Positions 29,348-37,643 of a DNA stretch of 64,000 bases are shown here, one piece after another. Origin of the DNA: Cyanobium usitatum str. Tous (GTDB lineage Bacteria; Cyanobacteriota; Cyanobacteriia; PCC-6307; Cyanobiaceae). Every line of letters starts with the position of its first letter. Position 1 is the first letter of the stretch. Under the pieces are notes generated by a model. It saw only the letters and a list, made by a program, of their open reading frames with translations, was not told the DNA's origin and made no database searches. Position numbers and translations under genes: made by a program. The DNA lies in contig NZ_OY986431.1 in NCBI RefSeq assembly GCF_963920485.1, positions 62,001 through 126,000 on the forward strand. Direction: 5' to 3'.

Positions 29348-30538
29348 TCACCGTGGCCAGTCCGCTAGCCAGCCGGCGACCACTTTGAACTGATGGGATT
29401 TGCCAGGTAAGCGGGCCAGGTAGGCCAGTTTGCGGATCTGAAATGCCGCTGCCCCCGCCAGGGTGAACCCGCCGCCAACGAGGCTTGCTTCACCTCGGCC
29501 CAGGCTCATCATTTCGCCGAGGTCGTTGTAGTTGAAGGGATCGAGGGGTTCGCCAGCGAGGGAATGCATCAGGTTGGCGGCCAGGCACTCAGCTTGTTGG
29601 AAGGCCACTTGGGCCGTGGCTGGCAGGGGTGACTCCTGCTGGGCGATGTCACCCAGGGCAAATAGGTGGGGCTGATCGACCACCTGCAGGGTGGGCTCGC
29701 AGCTCAGTCGTCCAAGTCGGTCGACGGGAATTGGCGGCTGGCATTCAAGCGATTGAAAGCGCAGGCCTGCAGTCCAGATAACCCCATCAACTTTGAGCTG
29801 CTCCGAGCCCGCTGGCCCCAGCAGCGTCAGTCCACCTGGTTGCACCGCCTCGACGCGGGTGTGGGTTCGCAGCCTCACATCCCGGCGTTGCAGGGCCTGC
29901 TCAGCCTGCTCTCGGTTGAAGGCCTTGGCCTGGGGCAGCAGTCCGGGGCCCTGCTCAATCAGGTCCACAATCGTGCTCCCCTGCAACTGGTCGGCCAGCT
30001 TGCAGGCCAATTCCACCCCGCTGGCACCAGCTCCCACCACGGCCAAGCGCTGTAGGGGCCGGGCCCGCTCCTTCAAGGTCTGGATTAGCCGCTGCAGGCG
30101 TTCCACGTCTGCCAAGGTGCGAAAACCGAGGCTGTATTCAGCTACGCCAGGGATGCCGAAATCATTGGCCTGGGCACCCGTGGCCAGCACCAGGCGGCTG
30201 AAGGGCAGGCAGCGGCCGCTGGCGGTGTGCACATGGGAAGACTGGGCGTCGATGCGCACAACCCGGTCCTGCAGCCAGGCCACCCCTTTGCCGGCCAGCA
30301 AACTGTCGTAGCGGGGTGCGATTTCCCAGCTGCGCAATTCGCCGCTCAGCAGTTCGTAGAGCAGGGGCAGGAATAGGAAGCGATCGTTGGGTTCGATCAG
30401 CAGGATTGGTGGATGTTGGCGGCGCTCTGCCAGGGCGAGGGCGGTGTAAAGCCCACCAAAACCCCCGCCCACAATCACCACCGGAGCGGTTGGCGGGGTT
30501 ACCGCAGCCTGCGATCGCGCCGCCTCAGGATTCAGCAT
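29348..30538 (-). CDS. Type II NAD(P)H dehydrogenase-like flavoprotein (NdbB-like)
   Basis: A 396-residue two-dinucleotide-binding flavoprotein of the NDH-2 family, peripheral membrane enzymes that pass electrons from NAD(P)H to quinones. FAD binding is at VIVGGGFGGLYTALALAE (about residues 20-37), the NAD(P)H site at AVVGAGASGVELACKLAD, and FAD closure at FALGDIA. The C-terminal amphipathic stretch FQIRKLAYLARLPG may touch the membrane. Cyanobacterial NdbB acts in phylloquinone synthesis, and the length fits it, but NdbA or NdbC is not excluded. It is divergent from cysH, with 75 bp between. Confidence 0.87.
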   Translation of the reverse strand: MLNPEAARSQAAVTPPTAPVVIVGGGFGGLYTALALAERRQHPPILLIEPNDRFLFLPLLYELLSGELRSWEIAPRYDSLLAGKGVAWLQDRVVRIDAQSSHVHTASGRCLPFSRLVLATGAQANDFGIPGVAEYSLGFRTLADVERLQRLIQTLKERARPLQRLAVVGAGASGVELACKLADQLQGSTIVDLIEQGPGLLPQAKAFNREQAEQALQRRDVRLRTHTRVEAVQPGGLTLLGPAGSEQLKVDGVIWTAGLRFQSLECQPPIPVDRLGRLSCEPTLQVVDQPHLFALGDIAQQESPLPATAQVAFQQAECLAANLMHSLAGEPLDPFNYNDLGEMMSLGRGEASLVGGGFTLAGAAAFQIRKLAYLARLPGKSHQFKVVAGWLADWPR

Positions 30539-30613
30539 TGCTTGGGTGGTCTTTCGCCGGCACCTGCTTTTGAACCCTAACCAGCGACTTACTCAAAGGG
30601 CGATGATGGTCTG

Positions 30614-31381
30614 ATGCAGACGGCTCCAGCCCCAGCTCTTCCCCTCGATGGCGCCGGTCGGCCGATCGATCTGGACGCTGCTAGGGCACTGCTTGCACCT
30701 TTGTCAGCCCAAGAGCGCCTGGGCTGGGCTCAGAACACCTTCGGGGCAGGGTTTGCCTTAACAACCAGCTTTGGCATCCAGTCGGCAGTTCTGCTGCACA
30801 TGGCCAGTGAGCTGACCGCCAATACCGGCCGGCCCTTAACAGTGATCTGGGTTGATACGGGCTATCTGCCGCCGGAGACTTATCAATACGCCGAGCGCCT
30901 AGTAGAGCAGCTCCAGCTCCAATTAGTGGTTGCCCAGTCGGCAATGAGCCCGGCCCGGATGGAAGCTCTGCACGGCCGCCTTTGGGAAACCGACCAGGGT
31001 GGAGATCTGGAGCTTTATCACCGGATCCGCAAGGTGGAACCCCTCGACCGGGCCCTCACTGATCTAGCGGTGACCTGTTGGGCCAGTGGTGTGCGCGGCA
31101 GCCAGACCGACCACCGCAAGGCCATGGAACCGCTGGATGCGGTGCGTCAGCGCTGGTCGCTGCGGCCCCTTCTCTCCTGGAGTAAACGGGATGTTTACTA
31201 CTACATGGAAGAGCATAAATTGCCCCAGCACCCGCTGTTTGAGCAGGGTTATTCCACGGTGGGCGACTGGCACTCCAGTGCTCCTGATCTGGGAGATGTC
31301 AGCGGCCGGGCGACCCGTTTCGGTGGGCTCCAACAGGAATGTGGCATCCATCTGCCGGGATTGATGGGCGAGGGCATCTGA
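30614..31381 (+). CDS. cysH: Phosphoadenosine phosphosulfate reductase
   Basis: CysH reduces 3'-phosphoadenylyl sulfate to sulfite using thioredoxin, in assimilatory sulfate reduction. The 255-residue product has TSFGIQSAVLLHM (the PP-loop-type nucleotide site), VIWVDTGYLPPETY, the RKVEPLDRAL segment and the C-terminal catalytic ECGIH with C243. The paired cysteines that bind a 4Fe-4S cluster in APS reductases are absent, so this is the PAPS-specific type. It overlaps the next gene if the latter starts at 31339. Confidence 0.95.
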   Translation: MQTAPAPALPLDGAGRPIDLDAARALLAPLSAQERLGWAQNTFGAGFALTTSFGIQSAVLLHMASELTANTGRPLTVIWVDTGYLPPETYQYAERLVEQLQLQLVVAQSAMSPARMEALHGRLWETDQGGDLELYHRIRKVEPLDRALTDLAVTCWASGVRGSQTDHRKAMEPLDAVRQRWSLRPLLSWSKRDVYYYMEEHKLPQHPLFEQGYSTVGDWHSSAPDLGDVSGRATRFGGLQQECGIHLPGLMGEGI

Positions 31382-32070
31382 GCGAGGGCCGTTGGCTGCT
31401 GATCGGCAACAGCCGATGGCACTGGGCAGAGGGTGAGCTGGGCTGCCTGCGTACCTGGAGTGCTCCAGCCGGTGTGGGAAAGCTTGAGGGTCTGGTTGCT
31501 TGGGCTGCGGTGGGCCCTGTGCCCGCCTCCGCTCCACTGCCGCGGGAGCGGCGTCTGCATTTGAAAGATGTGCCTTTGTTGGAGCAGCCTGGCTGGCTCG
31601 GGGTGGATCGTGCCCTGGTGGGTTGGCGGGCCTGGTGCCTTGCCTCTGGTCCCGTATTGGTGGCGGATGGCGGCACCGCCTTGAGCCTCACCCTGGTCAC
31701 CAGCGAGGGCCGATTTGGGGGAGGACGCTTGCTAGCCGGAGCGGCCTTGCAGTTGCGGGCCCTGGCCGCTGAAACTGCAGGACTGCCTGGCTTGGAGCAG
31801 CCCTTGGACCTGCCTTTGGACCTCTGGCCTCGCTCCACACCAGAAGCTATGGCCGCTGGGGTTTTGCGAGGCCTGGCTGCCGCCTTGGCCGCGGCAGGGC
31901 GTGAAGCCCAAACCAGCTGCCCTGGCTGCAGCTTTTGGCTCACGGGAGGGGATGGCCCCCTGCTGAAACCATTGCTGCAGCAGCTGCTAGCCAGCTCCAT
32001 GCCTCTGCAGCTGGCTCCGGACCTGGCCCTTGAGGCCTTGGCAGCACTCAGGCCAGGCCCAGATCGCTAA
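31339..32070 (+). CDS. coaX: Type III pantothenate kinase (CoaX)
   Basis: CoaX carries out the first step of coenzyme A synthesis, ATP-dependent phosphorylation of pantothenate. The 243-residue frame has a divergent phosphate motif LIGNSRWHWA (DxGNT in others), LGVDRALVGWRAW (the GxDR motif) and LVADGGTALSLTLV (DxGTA-type), then GGRLLAGAALQLRAL. These identify the type III fold. The ATG at 31339 puts 43 bp over the cysH end; the family-like sequence starts about residue 16 (SEGRWLLIGN), so the true start may be a later non-ATG codon. The end overlaps the convergent peroxiredoxin gene by 23 bp. Confidence 0.85.
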   Translation: MWHPSAGIDGRGHLSEGRWLLIGNSRWHWAEGELGCLRTWSAPAGVGKLEGLVAWAAVGPVPASAPLPRERRLHLKDVPLLEQPGWLGVDRALVGWRAWCLASGPVLVADGGTALSLTLVTSEGRFGGGRLLAGAALQLRALAAETAGLPGLEQPLDLPLDLWPRSTPEAMAAGVLRGLAAALAAAGREAQTSCPGCSFWLTGGDGPLLKPLLQQLLASSMPLQLAPDLALEALAALRPGPDR

Positions 32071-32515
32071 GGATGTCGTCCGCCATGGTTTCGGACTTCA
32101 CCTTTGTGTAGATCTTTTCGATCTTTCCTTCTGCATCCACCACGAAGGTGTGGCGCATCATGCCCATGTATTCCTTGCCCATGAATTTCTTGAGCCCATA
32201 GCTCCCATAGGCCGCGGCCACTGCGCAGGGCTCGACGTCGCTTAGCAAGGTGAAGGGAAGGTCATATTTGGCGATGAATTTGGCGTGGCTGCTGGCGCCG
32301 TCTTTGCTGATGCCCAGCACGGTGATGCCTTGCTTCTCGAATGCCCCCCACTGATCCCGGAAATTGCAGGCTTCCTTGGTACAACCTGGGGTGTCGTCCT
32401 TGGGATAGAAGTAGATCACCACCCGTTTGCCCTGGAACTGGGAAAGTTTCACCGCCGTTCCGCTCTGGTCTGGCAAGGTGAAATCGGGAGCGGGATCGCC
32501 GAGTTGCAGGGCCAT
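32048..32515 (-). CDS. bcp: PrxQ/Bcp thioredoxin-dependent peroxidase
   Basis: A 155-residue atypical 2-Cys peroxiredoxin (Bcp/PrxQ) that uses thioredoxin to reduce hydroperoxides. The catalytic pair is C45 and C50 in DTPGCTKEACNFRD, five residues apart as in PrxQ. FYPKDDTPGC and RHTFVVDAEGKI complete the signature. The ATG is at 32513-32515; five upstream codons in frame are not family-like. It is head-to-head with the phosphopantetheinyl transferase gene and tail-to-tail with coaX. Confidence 0.95.
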   Translation of the reverse strand: MALQLGDPAPDFTLPDQSGTAVKLSQFQGKRVVIYFYPKDDTPGCTKEACNFRDQWGAFEKQGITVLGISKDGASSHAKFIAKYDLPFTLLSDVEPCAVAAAYGSYGLKKFMGKEYMGMMRHTFVVDAEGKIEKIYTKVKSETMADDILSDLGLA

Positions 32516-32538
32516 TGAAAGTTCAACCAAACACTTGC

Positions 32539-33234
32539 GTGAGCCTAGGCAGCAGCTTGGATCTGCCGCTGCGCCTAGCCCCCCAGCTTTGGCTGGGCTC
32601 TTTGGAGGGGGGCGACCTGGGTTGCCTATCTAGTGATGAACGCAGTTGGGGCTCGGCTCTGCCTGATCGGCAGCGAAGTCGTTACTTCCAGAGCCGGGCG
32701 CTGCTGCGGCGGCAGCTGGCTGAGTTTTTGGGCTGCGCTGCTGCCGAGGTGCCTCTCCATAGCCCGCCCGGTCAACCACCACTTTTAGGGGCTGGTCTGG
32801 GATGGGTCAGCCTCAGCCATAGCGGCGCTGGCTTGCTGATTGGCTACTCCGGCTCTCCCATCGGAGTCGATCTCGAATCCACTGCTCGACCTATGGAGCC
32901 CGCTGGACTGATGCGGCGATTTTATCCAGAGAAGGAGCAGGCTCAGTTGCGGGATTTGACTGGGGCGGAGCTACGGCGAGCGGTGCTCAATAGCTGGGTG
33001 TTGAAGGAAGCGGCTATCAAGTGGCGCCATCGCACCCTTGCAGCAGAACTGGCTCAGTGGTGTTACGACCACAGCAGCGGCAGCTTGCTAAATCTCAGTG
33101 ATGGGGCCAAGCCGGATCACAGCAGCGCTCTGCAGCAGGATTGGCGTTGGGCGGCGGTTGGTGAGGGTTGTGCAGGTTTGATGTTGCAGTCGCCAGGACA
33201 GCCTGAAGAATTGATGGGACAGCAGGGCGCTTGA
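32539..33234 (+). CDS. 4'-phosphopantetheinyl transferase (Sfp/HetI type)
   Basis: This family loads acyl or peptidyl carrier proteins with phosphopantetheine from CoA. The protein, about 231 residues, has SLSHSGAGLLIGYS, GVDLES (metal-binding aspartate) and WVLKEAAIKW (the WxxKEAxxK signature). Two starts fit: GTG 32539, used here, and TTG 32515, which would touch the bcp start codon on the other strand. It follows coaX at short distance, and both enzymes concern CoA and its transfer. Confidence 0.88.
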   Translation: MSLGSSLDLPLRLAPQLWLGSLEGGDLGCLSSDERSWGSALPDRQRSRYFQSRALLRRQLAEFLGCAAAEVPLHSPPGQPPLLGAGLGWVSLSHSGAGLLIGYSGSPIGVDLESTARPMEPAGLMRRFYPEKEQAQLRDLTGAELRRAVLNSWVLKEAAIKWRHRTLAAELAQWCYDHSSGSLLNLSDGAKPDHSSALQQDWRWAAVGEGCAGLMLQSPGQPEELMGQQGA

Positions 33235-33374
33235 TTGTTCTAAAAACGCAGATTTACTACTGAAATACAATGCAAATCTTTCGGTTTTGTGTCGATGCGC
33301 CACGCTGACTTGCATCTTTGGTGACATGCGGCACTGCGTGGCTACGTTCGGAATGAACTGATTCCATTACTCTC

Positions 33375-34049
33375 GTGATCAAGCGTTTGCTGGCCGGCCT
33401 TTTTGTGGGTACGGCCCTCTCGGCGGTGGCTATGCCAGCGTCCGCCGCAGTCGACAACAATCTCCCCGTTCGTTGGAACACCGGCGGCGCCGTGTGGTCT
33501 ACCAACCAGGATGCCTTTAATACATTTCTGCAGTCTGGCGAAGTCACCGATCGGGGCCTGGAAGGGGGCCTGAACCGCTCCGGCTGGACTGCTGCCGAGG
33601 TGCGTGAAGGCATGAATAAGTCCTACAACGTGGACTTCGTTGGCGTCTCCCGCTTCCTCTACTCGGATGCCGGTGTGAAGTTCCTCAAGAACCAAACCAC
33701 CAGCTACTTCCCTTACTGGAGCATGAACACCTTCGCGGTGCAGGCTCTGCGCTCGGCGATCGTGGCTGATGCCCGTGACGGCCAGATCTCCTCGGCCGGC
33801 ATCATGAATGCCCTGCCTACCGACATGCGCCTAGCCGACTTCTGCAACACCTACACCGGTGCCCAGAACGTCTGTGCTGAAGGTCGTTGCCAAGGTGACG
33901 CCCAGTGCACCTCCCTGCTCTCCTGGTATGTGTTCCTGCCGGCCTGCATCCAGGCCAACCAGATGGCTGATCCCGTGGCTGAAGTACGCACAATGGCCCC
34001 AGCCCCGGTTCAGCAGGTCCAACCTGAGGCTATCCGCGGCCTCTGGTGA
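33375..34049 (+). CDS. Secreted DUF1400 protein with Cys-rich C-terminus
   Basis: A 224-residue exported protein. A signal peptide at residues 1-26 (IKRLLAGLFVGTALSAVAMP, cut after ASA) is followed by a region like DUF1400, a domain usually placed before alpha/beta hydrolases in cyanobacteria (FLQSGEVTDRGLEGGLNR, GVSRFLYSDAGVKFL, ALRSAIVADARDGQI). No hydrolase domain follows. Instead the end holds five cysteines within about 40 residues (FCNTYTGAQNVC, GRCQGDAQC, FLPAC). The start is GTG 33375. An AT-richer 140 bp upstream region may hold its promoter, and a strong terminator follows. Confidence 0.82.
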   Translation: MIKRLLAGLFVGTALSAVAMPASAAVDNNLPVRWNTGGAVWSTNQDAFNTFLQSGEVTDRGLEGGLNRSGWTAAEVREGMNKSYNVDFVGVSRFLYSDAGVKFLKNQTTSYFPYWSMNTFAVQALRSAIVADARDGQISSAGIMNALPTDMRLADFCNTYTGAQNVCAEGRCQGDAQCTSLLSWYVFLPACIQANQMADPVAEVRTMAPAPVQQVQPEAIRGLW

Positions 34050-34112
34050 GCCTGGCCTTTGGTGAGCCTGCCCTTGGTGTTCGGCTCTCGCTAGGCGAGT
34101 CGCCACCTCAGC

Positions 34113-34139
34113 TGCCCCGGCTTGCGCCGGGGCTTTTTT
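34113..34139 (+). terminator. Intrinsic terminator after the DUF1400 gene
   Basis: GCCCCGGC (34113-34120), TTGC loop, GCCGGGGC (34125-34132), then seven T residues. It is oriented for the plus strand and ends at the stop codon of the convergent RarA-like gene. Confidence 0.94.
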
Positions 34140-36435
34140 ATGTGTTTAGGGGCGTTTGCAGTGCGTCTGCACGCCTTGCCCTTACCAAGGTGTGCTCAAG
34201 GGCCTGGGGCAGGGGCTGGCCCAGCACACGGCTAAATGCTTCTCGCAGGCTTTGCACGGCATCACTGGCTAGGGGCTTGCCCCGGAGTGCGGCCATCGCT
34301 TCGAGATAGGAGCTGGCCGGGGTCAGCCAGCGTTCGATCAGCTCGGCAGTCAGCTCGAGTTGGAGTGATTCCTGCCACTGCTCCTGTTGCACTTGCCATC
34401 CCGCGGCGATCAAGCTGCGTTGGCTGATTAGGCCGGTGCTCTGGGCCTGGATCAGTCGCTGCCCCTCCAGGTGAGTTAGCTCCTCCAGCAAGGTTTGCAG
34501 GGGGGGTTCTGCCGTGCCGAGCAGGGACCGCAGGCCTGCTGCTGGACCGAGTTGGGGAGTGCTGAACAGCAGGCGCCATTGGCCGGTTTGGCCCAGCAGC
34601 GCGCCAGCTTGGCCGATCCAGGCCTCGATTTGTTCGGCGCTGAGGCCCTGCCAGGGTTGCCGCGCTATCACCCAGTCGAAGCGGGCATCGGAGTCAAGGG
34701 CGAGTTGCGGTTCGAGCTGGGAGTTAAGGGCGGCGGGGGTTTGGGGAGGCACCAGCAGCAGCTGGGGTTGGCGCAGGCTGTCGAGCACCTTCAGCTGGGC
34801 TTGCAGCCGCTCCCGGTCGGAGGCCTGGGCCACGGTGATCACTACCCCGCCCTCGGGCGTAGCGGCCAGGGGATCAAGGGCCCATAGCAACGACCTCGCT
34901 TCCAGCACCAGCACCCGCGCTTGGCGTTGCCAGATCACGCCTGCCCAGAAGCGATGTCTCAGGGTGTCGAGTCGTTCTCCCTCGGCGGCGGCTTGCCGCT
35001 GCAGCCAGCGCTCCAGCTGGGGATCTTCCGGACTGCTGCTAAGCACGTCGCCCTGATCCGCCGCCATCTCAGCGGCAGCCGCCAGCTGGGCGGCCCGTCG
35101 CTGTTGCAGGCGCTCGCGCCTCTGGCCCTCCCAGCCCAGGCTGCCCGGTTGCCAGAAAATCTCACCTTGAAGTGCGCCAGGCAAATACTGCTGGGCTACC
35201 CAGTGCTCGGCGTAGGCATGGGGGTAGCGGTAGCCCACTCCATCGCCAAAAGCCTGGCCATCACGGTTGGCATCGCGCAGGTGGGCGGGCACCTGCTGAC
35301 GGTTGGCGCTGCGCACGCTTTTTAGGGCATCGAAGAAACCGAGCAAGCTGTTGCTCTTTTCCGCTCCCGCCAAATAGAGAGCTGCCTGGGCCAGCGGGTA
35401 AAGCCCCTCTGGCAATCCCACTCGCTCGAAGCTGGCCGCGCAGGCTTCCACCACCACCACGGCCTGGGGATCGGCTAAGCCGATGTCTTCCCCGGCAGCG
35501 ATCAACATGCGCCGGAAGATAAAGCGAGGGTTTTCGCCTGCCTCCACCATGCGGGCCAACCAGAAAAGGGCCGCATCTGGATCGGAACCGCGCAACGATT
35601 TGATGAAGGCGCTGATTGTGTCGAAGTGGGCATCCCCCTGCTTGTCGTAGAGCACCGCGCGCTGCTGAATCGACTCCTCGGCGATGGTCAGATCGATCCT
35701 GATGGAGCCATCAGCACCGGGAGGAGTGGTCTCCACCGCCAGCTCCAGGGCATTCAGCAAGCTGCGGGCATCGCCGCCGGCCACATCAACCAGGTGGTCG
35801 GCCGCTGCTGCGGCTAGGTCAATCGAGCGTTCGCCATAGCCCACTGCCGGATCCCGCAGGGCCCGTTCCAGCAGCTGGCGCAGGTGTGCTGGCTCAAGCG
35901 GTTGCAGGCGAAACAACCGCGAACGGCTTACCAGGGCTTTGTTCACCTCGAAAAAGGGGTTTTCGGTGGTGGCTCCGATCAGATTCACCGTGCCGTTTTC
36001 TACCCAGGGCAGCAGGGCGTCTTGTTGTGCACTGTTGAAACGGTGCACCTCGTCGATGAACAGGGTGGTGCGCAGGCCATGGTGCGCCAGGCGCTGCTGG
36101 GCCGCGTCCACCTCGGCCCGCAGATCCTTGACGCCGGCAAGTACGGCATTGAGGCTGCTGAAGTGGGCCCTGGTGCTGCCAGCAATGATCCGGGCCAGGG
36201 TGGTTTTGCCCACCCCCGGCGGGCCGTGCAGGATCAGGTTGCCGACTCGATCTGCAGCGATGGCGCGTCTTAGCAGGCGTCCTACGCCGAGGATCGACTC
36301 TTGACCCACGAAGTCATCAAGGCTGCGGGGCCGCAGCCGGTCGGCCAGGGGCGCGACCCGGGCCAGGGTGATGTCGCGTTGATGGCTGAACAGGTCGCTC
36401 ACGAGGTCGCCGCAGCGCCGTTCTGAGTCCATCAT
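34138..36435 (-). CDS. RarA/MgsA AAA+ ATPase fused to a long C-terminal domain
   Basis: Replication-associated recombination protein A (RarA/MgsA, related to WRNIP1) is an AAA+ ATPase acting at stalled forks. Residues about 30-440 match it: Walker A GPPGVGKTT (71-79), Walker B LFIDEVHRF, sensor 1 GATTENP, and the MgsA C-terminal helices (GDAHFDTISAFIKSLRGSDP, YRYPHAYAEHW). Residues about 450-765 are extra, giving 765 instead of about 430-450. The extension has a beta-alpha pattern (RVLVLEARSLLWALDPLA, DWVIARQPW) suggestive of an inactive-looking methyltransferase-type fold; this is tentative. I recall comparable fusions in cyanobacteria. Confidence 0.88.
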   Translation of the reverse strand: MMDSERRCGDLVSDLFSHQRDITLARVAPLADRLRPRSLDDFVGQESILGVGRLLRRAIAADRVGNLILHGPPGVGKTTLARIIAGSTRAHFSSLNAVLAGVKDLRAEVDAAQQRLAHHGLRTTLFIDEVHRFNSAQQDALLPWVENGTVNLIGATTENPFFEVNKALVSRSRLFRLQPLEPAHLRQLLERALRDPAVGYGERSIDLAAAAADHLVDVAGGDARSLLNALELAVETTPPGADGSIRIDLTIAEESIQQRAVLYDKQGDAHFDTISAFIKSLRGSDPDAALFWLARMVEAGENPRFIFRRMLIAAGEDIGLADPQAVVVVEACAASFERVGLPEGLYPLAQAALYLAGAEKSNSLLGFFDALKSVRSANRQQVPAHLRDANRDGQAFGDGVGYRYPHAYAEHWVAQQYLPGALQGEIFWQPGSLGWEGQRRERLQQRRAAQLAAAAEMAADQGDVLSSSPEDPQLERWLQRQAAAEGERLDTLRHRFWAGVIWQRQARVLVLEARSLLWALDPLAATPEGGVVITVAQASDRERLQAQLKVLDSLRQPQLLLVPPQTPAALNSQLEPQLALDSDARFDWVIARQPWQGLSAEQIEAWIGQAGALLGQTGQWRLLFSTPQLGPAAGLRSLLGTAEPPLQTLLEELTHLEGQRLIQAQSTGLISQRSLIAAGWQVQQEQWQESLQLELTAELIERWLTPASSYLEAMAALRGKPLASDAVQSLREAFSRVLGQPLPQALEHTLVRARRADALQTPLNT

Positions 36436-36461
36436 CGGCCTGCCGGCGATACGCTCCGGCC

Positions 36462-37625
36462 ATGCGGCGCGCCCGATCCACCATCACACCCATGCTCCGC
36501 CCTGTTGTTTCCCCGCTATTGATTTTCACGGCGATGGCCTCTGCCCTGGTTGTGGGGTGTCAGCAGGGCCGCGAGCCAGCCCCGCGGCTGCCTGTGGTGC
36601 AGAGCCAGCGCCTGGAAACTGCCGAATTTCAGGCCAGTTTTGACACCGTGAGCACCCTGGAGGCCGAGGAGGAAGTGGATCTGGCGGCCCAGGCGGGGGG
36701 CCGCATTCAGCGATTGTTGGTGCGTCAAGGAGATCGGGTGAGCCAGGGTCAGCTGCTGCTGGTGCTCGACCAGGCCCAGCTCAGGGCCGAGGTGGCCAGC
36801 CTGCGCGCTCAGATGCAGACCAACCGCCTCAATTACCAGCGATATCAAGACCTGGCCCGTCAAGGTGCGGCCAGTGCCCTGCAGCGGGATGAATTTCGCC
36901 AGGCCTACATCGCTGCCCGCGAAGCCCTGGTGGCGAAGGAGGCCGATCTCGCCTTCAAGGATCTGCGGGCGCCGATCAGCGGCATGGTGGCCGATTTGCG
37001 CGTCAAGCAGGGCGATGTGATTGCCGCTGGCGTGCCGATTACCCGCGTGATCCGCAACGACAATCTCCTGGCTCGCATCGATGTACCTGCCACCTATGCC
37101 GATCGTGTTCGGCCGGGCCAGAGGGTGCTGCTGCTGGCCGCCTCCAGCTCCCAGCCCCTGGCGGAGGGCCCGGTGATCTCGGTAGATCCGGGGGTGAGTG
37201 CCCCAACTCAGACGCTGCTGGTGAAGGCGTCGTTTGCTAACCCGCGGGGCAGCCTGCGTAATGGCCAGCGCAGTCGCACGCGGCTGCTGCTGGATCGGCG
37301 CCAGGAGTTGGCCGTTCCCTTCACCGCGGTGACCAGGTTGGCAGGACAGCCATTTATATTTTTAGTGGGCAGCTTGGCTGAGCTGGAGCAGCGGCCAGGC
37401 AAGGCTCCCATCGCCGAGCTGCGCCGCTTGCCAAGAGGCACCCTGTTTGCCTTGCAAACTCCGGTGCAGCTGGGCGACTTGCAGGGAACCCTCTATCCAC
37501 TGCAACGCCTTGGTGAGAGTGGTGTTCAGGGTGGTGATCGGGTGATCACCGCTGGTTTGCTCAATTTGCGCCACGGTGCCCCGGTGCAACTTGCGAGGCA
37601 GGCCAAAAAGGCAGGCATCCGGTAA
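36462..37625 (+). CDS. RND periplasmic adaptor lipoprotein, first copy
   Basis: A 387-residue membrane fusion protein (HlyD/AcrA class) linking an inner-membrane RND pump to an outer-membrane channel. A lipobox ALVVGC near residue 33 marks a lipoprotein. The biotinyl-lipoyl halves are recognisable (QAGGRIQRLLVRQGDRVSQG and LRAPISGMVADLRVKQGD), flanking an alpha hairpin (residues about 95-150), then a beta-barrel domain. It starts the cluster of two adaptors and one permease and is divergent from the RarA-like gene by 26 bp. Confidence 0.93.
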   Translation: MRRARSTITPMLRPVVSPLLIFTAMASALVVGCQQGREPAPRLPVVQSQRLETAEFQASFDTVSTLEAEEEVDLAAQAGGRIQRLLVRQGDRVSQGQLLLVLDQAQLRAEVASLRAQMQTNRLNYQRYQDLARQGAASALQRDEFRQAYIAAREALVAKEADLAFKDLRAPISGMVADLRVKQGDVIAAGVPITRVIRNDNLLARIDVPATYADRVRPGQRVLLLAASSSQPLAEGPVISVDPGVSAPTQTLLVKASFANPRGSLRNGQRSRTRLLLDRRQELAVPFTAVTRLAGQPFIFLVGSLAELEQRPGKAPIAELRRLPRGTLFALQTPVQLGDLQGTLYPLQRLGESGVQGGDRVITAGLLNLRHGAPVQLARQAKKAGIR

Positions 37626-37643
37626 CTTGCCCTTGGATGCTCA

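Noticed and set aside
33235-33374. Clear sigma70 promoter for the DUF1400 gene
   Set aside because: A TACAAT at 33266 is present, but the nearest TTG-type -35 (TTGTTC, 33236-33241) is 24 bp away, too far for a normal promoter.
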